From Spirochaetia bacterium (GTDB lineage: Bacteria > Spirochaetota > Spirochaetia > Sphaerochaetales > Sphaerochaetaceae), in assembly GCA_900769955.1 (NCBI GenBank), contig CAAGIP010000047.1, positions 1 to 21,060 on the forward strand: a DNA stretch of 21,060 nucleotides. Direction: 5' to 3'. Position numbers and translations under genes: made by a program. Positions 13,701-21,060 of this stretch are shown here, one piece after another. The notes under the pieces are model-generated. The model did not search any database. It was not told the origin of the DNA and saw nothing but the letters and a program-made list of their open reading frames with translations. Within the stretch, counting starts at the first letter, position 1. Every line of letters begins with the position of its first letter.

Positions 13701-15167
13701 ATGAAAAAGGCTATTGCTCTTTTACTGGTCTTTGCTTTGGCTTTTGCGGTTTTCGCTCAGGGCTCTTCCGAAAAGAATGACGGTCCTGTCACGATTAAAC
13801 TCAGTGCAGCTGACAATACTTACGGTCTCAGTACTGATCCTGAACTTCAGGGTACCATTACCGATCTCATTCTTGAGAAGACGGGTGTCAAGGTTGATCC
13901 CATCATCCCGCCTCTTGCTTCCTATAGTGATAAACTTGCCACACTGGTCAACAGCGGCGATGCTCCCGACTTATTCGTCGTAGCCCAGTGTATGGCCAAG
14001 ATCCCCCAGTATGTCGCAAGGGGACAGCTGCTTGACCTCACCGATTACATCAAAAACTCAGAGGCCCTCAAGGCCATCGATCCGTCCCTCCTGGCAATTC
14101 CCTACACGGACGGCAACAACTACTTCGTGCCCTACAACAACCCCAAATCAAAGGGCATCATGATCAGAAAGGATGTCATGGAGAAGTACGGCATCAACCT
14201 TTCCTCAACTCCCACTACCGAAGAGTTCAAGAGGGAGATGTCCAAGCTCCTCGGCACCGGCATCACACCGTTCACATTCCCGAAGTGGGTTGACAACTTC
14301 CAGTTCTTCTACAACTCATTCGGCGCATGGGCAGGTGTGTATAAGAATGAGGCAGGTGTCTATGTTGACGGTTTCCAGGAACCCGAAGTCGTAGAAGCCC
14401 TGAAGTACATCCATGAGCTCTACACCATGGGTATTCTCAATGCCGAGTTCATCACGACTGAAAACAGCCAGATGAGAGAGAAGACATACACCGGACAGAG
14501 TGCTTCCGACATCGACTACATCACCAACTACATCAACTACGTACAGAACACCGAGAAGGCAGGCTGCCCCACCGAGATGCACGTCATCTACAAGCTCGTC
14601 GGACCTGACGGAGACGGCGGTGCCCTCAACGAGGCAACTCAGACAGCTTTCGTCATCAGCGCTGACACAAAGCATCCTGATGAGGCATTCAAGGTTCTTG
14701 AGGCGATCGTAACTGATCCTGAACTCTATCCCGCATTCTTCGGAATCGGCGTTGAGGGAGCTCACTACACACTCAGCAACAACGGTGAGATCACTCCGAC
14801 GGCAAAGGCTTCCAACAGCGGATACAAGTACACACTCAACTACCTCTCTGACTCATTCCTCAACATCCAGCTCGATAAGCTTCCGTTCACCCTCAACGAA
14901 AGCCTTCTGGCAGGTATCAAGACCACTCAGGAACACATCAGGGCAGTTGTTCCCAACCTCGGACCCAACCACAATGCTGACGTTCTGGTAGGTCTTTCCG
15001 AAGAGTACGACAGAGTATCTCCTTCGATTAAGAGCACAAGGGAGTCCATCGCAGCCAAGATCGTCATGGGTTCCGTGACTGTTGAAGAGGGTATGGCCGA
15101 GTACCAGAACTTCTGGAAGTCAATCAACGGTCCCAAGATCCTTGCAGAACTCAACGGTTCCAAGTAA
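13701..15167 (+). CDS. ABC transporter, secreted sugar-binding protein (LplA/YtcQ-like, family 1)
   Basis: 488 residues. The start is fixed by aaggag seven bases before the ATG. Residues 1-19 are a signal peptide ending 'FAVFA', cleaved before 'QGSSEK'. No Cys occurs at the cleavage site, so the mature protein is probably a soluble periplasmic one rather than a lipoprotein, a form often seen in Spirochaetales. The mature part has the family 1 extracellular solute-binding layout ('KLATLVNSGDAPDLFVVAQ', 'GQLLDLTDYIKNS', 'GIMIRKDVMEKYGINL', 'TEEFKREMSKLL'). It would deliver an oligosaccharide to the permeases at 17307 and 18241; the GH3 enzyme between suggests xylo- or arabino-oligosaccharides. 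A strong terminator directly after the gene predicts higher expression than that of the downstream genes. Confidence 0.92.
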   Translation: MKKAIALLLVFALAFAVFAQGSSEKNDGPVTIKLSAADNTYGLSTDPELQGTITDLILEKTGVKVDPIIPPLASYSDKLATLVNSGDAPDLFVVAQCMAKIPQYVARGQLLDLTDYIKNSEALKAIDPSLLAIPYTDGNNYFVPYNNPKSKGIMIRKDVMEKYGINLSSTPTTEEFKREMSKLLGTGITPFTFPKWVDNFQFFYNSFGAWAGVYKNEAGVYVDGFQEPEVVEALKYIHELYTMGILNAEFITTENSQMREKTYTGQSASDIDYITNYINYVQNTEKAGCPTEMHVIYKLVGPDGDGGALNEATQTAFVISADTKHPDEAFKVLEAIVTDPELYPAFFGIGVEGAHYTLSNNGEITPTAKASNSGYKYTLNYLSDSFLNIQLDKLPFTLNESLLAGIKTTQEHIRAVVPNLGPNHNADVLVGLSEEYDRVSPSIKSTRESIAAKIVMGSVTVEEGMAEYQNFWKSINGPKILAELNGSK

Positions 15168-15185
15168 TACAGACTGGTTTATTAC

Positions 15186-15213
15186 CGGGGGACGCAGAGT
15201 CCCCCGATTTTTT
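15186..15213 (+). terminator. Strong intrinsic terminator after the solute-binding protein gene
   Basis: cgggggac (15186-15193) and gtcccccg (15199-15206) form a perfect 8-bp stem with a 5-nt loop, followed by a and six T. It lies within the operon, 12 bp before the GH3 start. Partial termination here would raise the amount of binding protein relative to the membrane components, a known pattern in binding-protein operons. Confidence 0.92.
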
Positions 15214-15224
15214 CAGGTTCCGAT

Positions 15225-17297
15225 ATGAAAGACGAGAGAAGAGAAAAGGCAGTAAGGAGGGCAGAGGCCCTTGTGGAGCAAATGACGGCGGATGAGCTGA
15301 TCGCATCGCTGCGTTATGACTCACCCGAGATCAGAAGACTCGGCATTGCAGAATATAATTGGTGGAACGAGGGCCTTCACGGGGCAGCCCGGAGCGGAAC
15401 GGCCACGGTCTTTCCCCAGGCCATAGGACTTGCCGCCATGTTCGATGTGCCCTTCATGAGGGAAATCGGCGAGATAGTATCCACCGAGCAGCGGGCCAAG
15501 TACAATGCCTCGACCCGCCTGGGCGACAGGGGGATCTATAAAGGGCTCACCGTCTGGTCACCGAACATCAACATCTTCCGTGATCCGAGATGGGGCCGCG
15601 GCCAGGAGACCTATGGGGAGGATCCGTTTCTCACGTCCGAGCTTGCAGCAGCTTTCGTAAAGGGACTGCAGGGAGAGGGGGAAGTCCTCCGGACCGCTTC
15701 CTGCATCAAGCACTTTGCCGCCCACAGCGGCCCTGAGAAGGAGAGGCATCACTTCAATGCCGAAGTAAGTGCAAAGGATGCGGAGGAAACTTACTATCCT
15801 GCTTTCAGAAGGACTATTGAGAAGGCAGGCGTCGACGGGGTGATGGGTGCTTACTCCCGTCTTAACGGTGAAGCGTGCTGCGGCACGCACCTCATTGAGG
15901 AGCTGCTCAGGAAAAAATGGGGCTTTGAAGGTGTATTCATCTCCGACTGCTGGGCCATCCGTGATTTCCATCAGGAGCACCACATAACAAAGAAACCGGA
16001 AGAATCCGCCGCACTGGCCCTGAAGATGGGCTGTGATCTCAACTGCGGCTGTACATACAGATATCTGGATAAGGCTTTATCGAAAGACCTTATCCGGAAG
16101 GACGACCTGAAAAAGGCGGCCGTCAGGGTCTATACGACCCGCTTCATGCTGGGACAGTTCGATGAGAATACTCCCTATGACGGCATTCCCCTTTCGGTCG
16201 TGGAGTCAGAGGAGCATAAAAATGCTTCCCTCAGGGCCTCCAGGAACTCCATTGTCCTGCTTGAGAACAGGGAAGGCTTCCTGCCCCTTGACCCGGGGCG
16301 GAAGGAACGTATCGCGGTCATCGGCCCGAATGCGGATTCCCGTACCGCACTATGGGGGAACTATCACGGAACATCCTCCCGCTATGTGACGGTGCTGGAA
16401 GGCATCCGTGAGCTTACGGGAGGAAACATCCTTTACAGTGAAGGGTGTCACATCATGAAGGACCGGGTGGAAAGACTTGCAGAAGCGGATGACAGGATTT
16501 CCGAAGCGGTTGAAGTCCTATGCGAAAGTGATGTCGGTGTCGTCGTGCTGGGCCTGAATGAAGTTTATGAGGGCGAGATGCACGATGACGGAAACGGGGG
16601 AATTGCAGGAGACAAGAAGGATCTCTTCCTGCCTGAAAGCCAGAGAAAGCTGCTGAAGGCACTTTCGAAGGTGGGAAAACCCCTCATCGTCGTGCTGCTT
16701 TCCGGAGGCTCCATCAACCCTGAAGTTGCAGCTGAGCCTAACGTTAAGGCGATCATCCAGGGGTGGTACCCCGGTGAGTATGGAGGAAGGGCCATTGCCG
16801 AAACGATTTTCGGCCTGAACAACCCCTCGGGAAAGCTCCCCGTGACCTTCTATAAAAGCGCTGAGGACCTTCCTCCCTTTGAGTCCTACTCCATGGAGGG
16901 AAGGACGTACAGGTACTTTGAGAAGGAACCGCTTTATCCCTTCGGTCATGGTCTTTCATACACATCCTTTTCCTATGGAGAGCCGTCCTTCCGGGATGGA
17001 AGGGTGGAGGTGGATGTGTCGAATACGGGAGAGATGGACGGGGAGGAGATATCGTTTGTCTTTGCCCATACCGACTCTCCCGACGCTCCTCCCAATCCCT
17101 CCCTGGCGGGATTTGCGAGAACCCTGATCAGAAAGGGTGCGAGCAGAAGGGTGGTGATCGAGCTGTCGAATGAGTCGTTCACGCTGGTTGACGGAAATGG
17201 CACAAGGTATGAGCATAAGGGAATCTGGACGCTCTCCGTGGGAGGGAGCAATCCCGGGACGGGACAAAACAGAACTCTGATCATAGATGTACAATAG
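15225..17297 (+). CDS. Cytoplasmic glycoside hydrolase family 3 (beta-xylosidase/arabinosidase/beta-glucosidase type)
   Basis: 690 residues without a signal peptide. The N-terminal (alpha/beta)8 domain starts with 'EYNWWNEGLHGAARSGTATV' and 'FPQAIGLAAMFD' (about 43-74), typical of the GH3 branch with bacterial and plant beta-xylosidase/alpha-L-arabinofuranosidases. 'SPNINIFRDPRWGRGQETYG' and 'CIKHFAAHSGPE' line the sugar site. 'GVFISDCWAI' contains Asp241, the expected nucleophile. The second alpha/beta domain spans about 345-560 ('RKERIAVIGPNADSRTALWG'; 'GWYPGEYGGRAIAETIFG'), and a C-terminal fibronectin III-like domain follows 'YPFGHGLSYTSF'. It removes sugar units from the non-reducing end of imported oligosaccharides inside the cell. 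The ribosome binding site is weak (cagg), and the gene lies directly after a terminator, so expression is likely below that of the binding protein. The exact substrate is inferred; beta-glucosidase activity is possible. Confidence 0.92.
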   Translation: MKDERREKAVRRAEALVEQMTADELIASLRYDSPEIRRLGIAEYNWWNEGLHGAARSGTATVFPQAIGLAAMFDVPFMREIGEIVSTEQRAKYNASTRLGDRGIYKGLTVWSPNINIFRDPRWGRGQETYGEDPFLTSELAAAFVKGLQGEGEVLRTASCIKHFAAHSGPEKERHHFNAEVSAKDAEETYYPAFRRTIEKAGVDGVMGAYSRLNGEACCGTHLIEELLRKKWGFEGVFISDCWAIRDFHQEHHITKKPEESAALALKMGCDLNCGCTYRYLDKALSKDLIRKDDLKKAAVRVYTTRFMLGQFDENTPYDGIPLSVVESEEHKNASLRASRNSIVLLENREGFLPLDPGRKERIAVIGPNADSRTALWGNYHGTSSRYVTVLEGIRELTGGNILYSEGCHIMKDRVERLAEADDRISEAVEVLCESDVGVVVLGLNEVYEGEMHDDGNGGIAGDKKDLFLPESQRKLLKALSKVGKPLIVVLLSGGSINPEVAAEPNVKAIIQGWYPGEYGGRAIAETIFGLNNPSGKLPVTFYKSAEDLPPFESYSMEGRTYRYFEKEPLYPFGHGLSYTSFSYGEPSFRDGRVEVDVSNTGEMDGEEISFVFAHTDSPDAPPNPSLAGFARTLIRKGASRRVVIELSNESFTLVDGNGTRYEHKGIWTLSVGGSNPGTGQNRTLIIDVQ

Positions 17298-17306
17298 GAG
17301 GAAGAA

Positions 17307-18230
17307 ATGAAGAAAAAGGACGTGAGTTACTCTGTGAGAAAGCCGCTTGGAGTAAGGATCGGCAGGCAGAAGTATCTGCTTCTGATGCTCCTGCCCGGAA
17401 TTCTGTGGTACGTGGTTTTCAAGTACCTGCCCATGCTGGGGCTTTCCCTTGCCTTCACCGATTACGGCTTCAGGGCAAAGGTTTCATTTATCGGGTTGAA
17501 GAACTTCAGAAGGCTCTTCTCCTCGGCAATCTTCTGGAATGCCTTCAGGAACACGCTCCTGATAAGCATTATGAACATCGTATTCTACTTCCCGGTACCA
17601 CTCATCGTTGCGCTGATGATAAATGAGCTGAAGAGCCTCAGGGTCAAAAAAGGCATACAGTTCCTGATCTACATACCATACTTCTTCTCCTGGGTAGTCG
17701 TCGGAAGCATATTCGTCAACCTGCTCTCCCCATCCGCAGGTCCGGTCAATGCGGTCATAAAGGCGCTGGGACACGATCCGATCTACTTCATGGCAAGCCC
17801 GAAGCACTTCAGAGGTGTCATAGTCCTTTCCTACATCTGGAGGCAGATGGGGTACGGAGCGGTCATATACATAGCTGCCCTTACCACCGTCGATCCCCAG
17901 CTCTATGAGGCGGCGACGATAGACGGCGCCGGTCACTGGGGTCGCCTGATCCACGTCACGCTTCCCAGCATCAGGAGCACCATCGTCACGATGCTGCTGC
18001 TGAACCTCTCCCATGTGCTCATGATCTTCGAGCAGATTCTCGTCATGTACAATGCGGCGGTCTATGACGTCGCCGATGTCCTGCAGACCTACGTTTACAG
18101 GGAAGGTGTCCTGAACGGGGACGTGGGATACTCCATCGCCGTCGGTATGTTCACGAGTATCATCAGCCTCATCCTCGTACTGTCGACCAACAAGCTCTCG
18201 GCCGTGGTCCTGGACGAGACGGTACTGTAA
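17307..18230 (+). CDS. ABC sugar transporter permease (LplB/YteP-like)
   Basis: 307 residues with about six membrane spans. The start 'LLLMLLPGILWYVVFKYLPM' and 'GLSLAFTDYGF' are characteristic of LplB-type polysaccharide/oligosaccharide permeases (COG4209). The cytoplasmic EAA loop 'LYEAATIDGAGHWGRLIHVT' followed by LP (about 198-220), where the ATPase docks, is intact. The gene follows GH3 by 9 bp with aggagg as ribosome binding site. It forms a channel with the next permease and receives sugar from the binding protein encoded at 13701. No ATPase gene is present here; carriers of this kind commonly share an MsmX-like ATPase encoded elsewhere. Confidence 0.93.
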   Translation: MKKKDVSYSVRKPLGVRIGRQKYLLLMLLPGILWYVVFKYLPMLGLSLAFTDYGFRAKVSFIGLKNFRRLFSSAIFWNAFRNTLLISIMNIVFYFPVPLIVALMINELKSLRVKKGIQFLIYIPYFFSWVVVGSIFVNLLSPSAGPVNAVIKALGHDPIYFMASPKHFRGVIVLSYIWRQMGYGAVIYIAALTTVDPQLYEAATIDGAGHWGRLIHVTLPSIRSTIVTMLLLNLSHVLMIFEQILVMYNAAVYDVADVLQTYVYREGVLNGDVGYSIAVGMFTSIISLILVLSTNKLSAVVLDETVL

Positions 18231-18240
18231 GGAGGAAAGC

Positions 18241-19104
18241 ATGAGCAACAGCACAATCAGGGAAACAAAGGGAAGAAAGGTCTTCAACTGGATAAACAGG
18301 ATCATTCTGGCACTTATCTGCCTTGTAATAATAATTCCCATCTGGAACGTCCTCATCACGTCGGTGGCGGTGGACAGGGACGTCATGGGCACCGACTACA
18401 TTCTCGTTCCCCACTCATTCACCCTCAAAAACTACCAGAGGGTGCTTCAGAGCGGGTATATGCAGGCGTTCAGAAACTCGATTTTCGTTGCCGTCGTCGG
18501 TACCGCGCTTTCAATGTTCATATCGTTGCCGCTGGGCTTCGCGATCTCAAGAAAGGAACTGATAGGAAGGAACTTCTGGCTCAAGATGCTTACCTTCACC
18601 CTGGTCTTTGACGTGGGTATCATGCCCTTCTACATCGTGGTCAAGTCCATCCACCTGATCAACACGATGGCCGCGATCATAATCCCGGTGGCCGTTTCGA
18701 CCTTCAACGTCATAATCATCAAGAACTACATGTCCAGCATCCCCGAGTCCCTGGTGGAGTCGGCACGCCTTGACGGATGCAATGACCTTGTCATCCTGGT
18801 CAGGATCATCATCCCCCTCTCGATCTCCATCATCGCGGCAGTGGTTCTCTTCTACTTCGTTTCCTACTGGAACAGGTATTTCGAAGTCATCATGTTCATC
18901 AACGACGGCAGGAAGTATACCCTGCAGGTCGTCCTTCGGTCGCTGATGTTCGAGTCCGATGAGTCCCTGGGCGGCGGAAACTATGTCTACAACAACACGA
19001 AGATGGCCGTCATGGTTCTCGGAATGCTTCCCGTACTGGTAATCTATCCCTTCATCCAGAAGTACTTCGTAACCGGTCTCATGGTCGGAGGCATCAAGGA
19101 ATGA
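18241..19104 (+). CDS. ABC sugar transporter permease (YtcP/LplC-like)
   Basis: 287 residues with about six membrane spans. 'IPIWNVLITSVAVDRDVMGT' and 'FTLKNYQRVLQSGYMQAFRN' are typical of the YtcP/LplC (COG0395) partner of LplB-type permeases. The EAA loop reads 'LVESARLDGCNDLVILVRII' followed by 'IPLS' (about 171-194), with Ser for the second residue of the motif, a common variant. aaggagg precedes the start, 10 bp after the first permease. The end 'YFVTGLMVGGIKE' is the usual family C-terminus, so the gene is complete. Its stop codon overlaps the start of the MATE gene. Confidence 0.93.
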   Translation: MSNSTIRETKGRKVFNWINRIILALICLVIIIPIWNVLITSVAVDRDVMGTDYILVPHSFTLKNYQRVLQSGYMQAFRNSIFVAVVGTALSMFISLPLGFAISRKELIGRNFWLKMLTFTLVFDVGIMPFYIVVKSIHLINTMAAIIIPVAVSTFNVIIIKNYMSSIPESLVESARLDGCNDLVILVRIIIPLSISIIAAVVLFYFVSYWNRYFEVIMFINDGRKYTLQVVLRSLMFESDESLGGGNYVYNNTKMAVMVLGMLPVLVIYPFIQKYFVTGLMVGGIKE

Positions 19105-20483
19105 GGAAGGCGGGGGAGCTGAGCGAAAGGGAGTTCAGGGAGGTCAGTCTCAATTCCGACCTCCTGCCCCTCGTCTTCCGTCTTGGGGCTCCCCTGGCGT
19201 TTTATTCCCTTTTCAATGCCTTTTTCCAGCTTCTGGACACCATGATGGCCTCCCATGTATCCAGCGTGGCCCTCTCCTCGGTGTCCTATCTTTCCCAGAT
19301 TCAGAACCTGATCCTCTCCCTGGGACTGGGGCTCGTGTCCGGAGCCGCGGTCGTCATGTCCCGCTCATTCGGGGAAGGGGACTTTGAAGGGGTGAGAAAG
19401 AGCTTCGGCAACCTCATGGTCCTCCTGTTTTCCGTAATGCTCCTTCTCCTTGTGATGGTTCCCTTCGTGCCCTTCTTCCTCTCACTGATGGGAACTCCGG
19501 AGGTGTTCATCAGGGAGGGAGCCTCCTACTTCCAGGTTCTTATCCTCTCCACGGTCCTCAACCTCTTCAACAACGCTTACATAAGCGTGGAGAGGATAAG
19601 GGGACGCACCAGACGGATAATGGTGCTCAACTTCCTGGTCATGGCGATAAAGCTGTCCCTGACCTGGTTCTTCGTCTACATCCTGGAGAGCACTATCGTG
19701 ATGATTGCCGTCTCCACCCTGATCTCGCACCTCTTTTTATCCGTGGTTGCCCTGTCATTCTTCAGAAATAGTGAGAGTCTCTTCTCACTTAGCGTCTCAT
19801 TCATGAAGCCTGAGAGAAAGACGACGGGAAACATACTCTCGCTTTCCTTTCCGCTGATGTTCGAGAAGAGCGCCTTCAGCCTCGGAAAGACAATCGTGAA
19901 TTCCATCATCTCCGCCTTTGATCCCATCTCCGTCGGAGCTCTCGGCGTGAGCACCGGGATATCGGGGCTCGTCACGCTGATGCAGTCGGGCTTCAGCGAT
20001 GCATCCACGGCCCTGATCAGTCAGAATGACGGGGACGGCCGGTCGGACAGGGTAGTAAAGTGCTACTTCTCGGTACTGATCCTCACCCTTACGGTCTCCC
20101 TGCTGGGTACCGTCATCCTTTTCCTGTTCTCCCGTCCCCTGATCCATATCTTCGCCATGGGAAGGGACGGTTATGATGCGGCATTCGAGAACCTGATCCT
20201 TCAGGTTTTCCGATATGATCTTTTCTCCTGCTTCCCCCTGGCCTTCAACATCTCGGCCTTCTCCCTGATAATAGGAAAGGGCAGGACGAAAACCGCATTT
20301 TTCATCTCTTTCTGCCGGGTCTATCTTTTCAGAATCCCTCTTCTGAAATATCTTCTTGCGTATACTTCCCTGGGTAATGAAGCGGTGGGTATCGTCATGG
20401 TCGTATCCAACACGCTTACAGCGGTTTTATCCTCATCCATTGCCTTATCCATCGTGGTCAGGGAAAGGAGGAGCCATGAGTGA
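19101..20483 (+). CDS. MATE-family efflux transporter
   Basis: 460 residues with about 12 spans in two repeats, as in MatE (PF01554) proteins. 'PLVFRLGAPLAFYSLFNAFF' opens repeat one, and 'MASHVSSVALSSVSYLSQIQ' and 'LGLVSGAAVVMSRSFGEGDF' follow. Repeat two begins near 240 ('ILSLSFPLMFEKSAFSLGKT') with 'GALGVSTGISGLVTLMQSGF'. MATE proteins export cationic drugs, peptides or metabolites using Na+ or H+ gradients. The ATG overlaps the permease stop (ATGA), so translation is coupled to the sugar permeases. The start context has a weaker ribosome site ('aagga' within the permease end). A MATE exporter inside a sugar-uptake operon is unusual; it may remove a by-product or phytochemical released from plant oligosaccharides. 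Confidence 0.9.
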   Translation: MRKAGELSEREFREVSLNSDLLPLVFRLGAPLAFYSLFNAFFQLLDTMMASHVSSVALSSVSYLSQIQNLILSLGLGLVSGAAVVMSRSFGEGDFEGVRKSFGNLMVLLFSVMLLLLVMVPFVPFFLSLMGTPEVFIREGASYFQVLILSTVLNLFNNAYISVERIRGRTRRIMVLNFLVMAIKLSLTWFFVYILESTIVMIAVSTLISHLFLSVVALSFFRNSESLFSLSVSFMKPERKTTGNILSLSFPLMFEKSAFSLGKTIVNSIISAFDPISVGALGVSTGISGLVTLMQSGFSDASTALISQNDGDGRSDRVVKCYFSVLILTLTVSLLGTVILFLFSRPLIHIFAMGRDGYDAAFENLILQVFRYDLFSCFPLAFNISAFSLIIGKGRTKTAFFISFCRVYLFRIPLLKYLLAYTSLGNEAVGIVMVVSNTLTAVLSSSIALSIVVRERRSHE

Positions 20484-21060
20484 CGGTTTCAGCATCACCT
20501 GTTCAGGTCGTTTCCGCTATACAAAGGGAGGGGGAATCCCCCTCCATCGCCATGATGATGACTACCAGATCCAGCTGGTTTATGCGGGAAGCGCCAATGT
20601 AAGAGTCAATGACAGTCAGTACTTCGTGAAGAGCGGAGACATAATTTTCGTCAAAAAGGGCGACCTGCATGAGTTCCGGGTGGTCTCGGAGGATGTGCTC
20701 AAGACCCTGGAGGTGAAGTTCTCCCATCCGGGAGCGGAGGAGCTGGAGCTGATAGACAGGATTTCCGAGCTCTTCTCGGACCAGGACAATCAGATATATT
20801 CCCTCTTCACGCTCATCGTCCAGGAGGGGTACATGAAGTATCCATGCTACACGAAGATGAGCACCACCCTCATGATCGAGTCACTGATCCACATGGCCCG
20901 GTTCTGTATGGGCTCCGATGGGGAGAGGTATGACATCGTCGCGGAAAAGGTCAAGAAGGGAAAGTCCCGCTCCGCCATGATCCAGAGCGTCACTGACTAC
21001 ATCTACAGGCACATAGACACCCATTTCACCCTGAAGGAGATGGCTGATGAGTGCGGGTAT
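20476..21060 (+). CDS. AraC-family transcriptional regulator, N-terminal part (cut by window end)
   Basis: From ATG 20476 the frame stays open to the window end (195 codons). It overlaps the MATE gene by eight bases, with aaggagga as ribosome binding site. Residues 1-80 form a cupin-like sensor: 'GGGIPLHRHDDDYQIQLVYA' has the His pair of AraC sugar-binding pockets, followed by 'YFVKSGDIIFVKKGDLHEF'. After a linker, 'MIQSVTDYIYRHIDTHFTLK' and 'EMADECGY' are the first helices of the AraC HTH (PF12833/PF00165), which must continue beyond 21060. In this position it is the probable regulator of the GH3/ABC operon and responds to a sugar. Confidence 0.9.
   Translation, partial: MSDGFSITCSGRFRYTKGGGIPLHRHDDDYQIQLVYAGSANVRVNDSQYFVKSGDIIFVKKGDLHEFRVVSEDVLKTLEVKFSHPGAEELELIDRISELFSDQDNQIYSLFTLIVQEGYMKYPCYTKMSTTLMIESLIHMARFCMGSDGERYDIVAEKVKKGKSRSAMIQSVTDYIYRHIDTHFTLKEMADECGY

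Overview
The window looks like a chromosomal segment of a strictly anaerobic, diderm, fermentative bacterium, most probably a Spirochaetota member of the Sphaerochaeta/Treponema type. That assignment is an inference. It rests on the solute-binding protein, whose signal peptide ends in a spirochaete-like 'FAVFAQGSSEK' stretch without a lipobox cysteine, and on the ferredoxin-dependent 2-oxoacid oxidoreductase, the Ptb-Buk pair and the absence of oxygen-dependent enzymes. No rRNA, tRNA, CRISPR array, insertion sequence or phage gene was recognised.

Region 1 (1-1500) is a decaying edge. It holds the C-terminus of an Ldh2-type (malate/L-lactate dehydrogenase family) enzyme, then a GNAT acetyltransferase pseudogene broken by an A-tract frameshift and an internal deletion. 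About 840 bases without a recognisable gene follow, and they contain a regularly spaced set of four 18-bp direct repeats.

Region 2 (1508-13030) is the most interesting part. A LysR-type regulator is divergent from a tightly packed gene run: a four-helix membrane protein; an iron-sulfur flavoprotein with a C-terminal zinc-ribbon-like motif; a two-domain EthD-like protein; a cytoplasmic LVIVD-repeat beta-propeller; a small P-loop ATPase; a 2x[4Fe-4S] ferredoxin; the alpha, beta and gamma subunits of a 2-oxoacid:ferredoxin oxidoreductase; phosphate butyryltransferase; butyrate kinase; and, after two hairpins, an OFA-like MFS transporter. The second half is a readable energy module: 2-oxoacid to acyl-CoA plus reduced ferredoxin, then acyl-phosphate, then free acid plus ATP. 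The first half has no assigned function. I infer that the whole is a LysR-controlled catabolic operon that turns an unknown substrate into a 2-oxoacid and harvests ATP from it. This is the best candidate for an undescribed system.

Region 3 (13031-21060) is a carbohydrate-uptake locus: a long AT-rich leader with an orphan terminator, a secreted solute-binding protein followed by a strong intrinsic terminator, a cytoplasmic GH3 glycosidase of the beta-xylosidase/arabinosidase type, two LplB/YtcP-type permeases, a MATE exporter translationally coupled to the second permease, and the start of an AraC-type regulator cut by the window end. No transport ATPase is present, so it is presumably encoded elsewhere, as is common for this transporter class. 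Transported oligosaccharides would be cleaved inside the cell by the GH3 enzyme.
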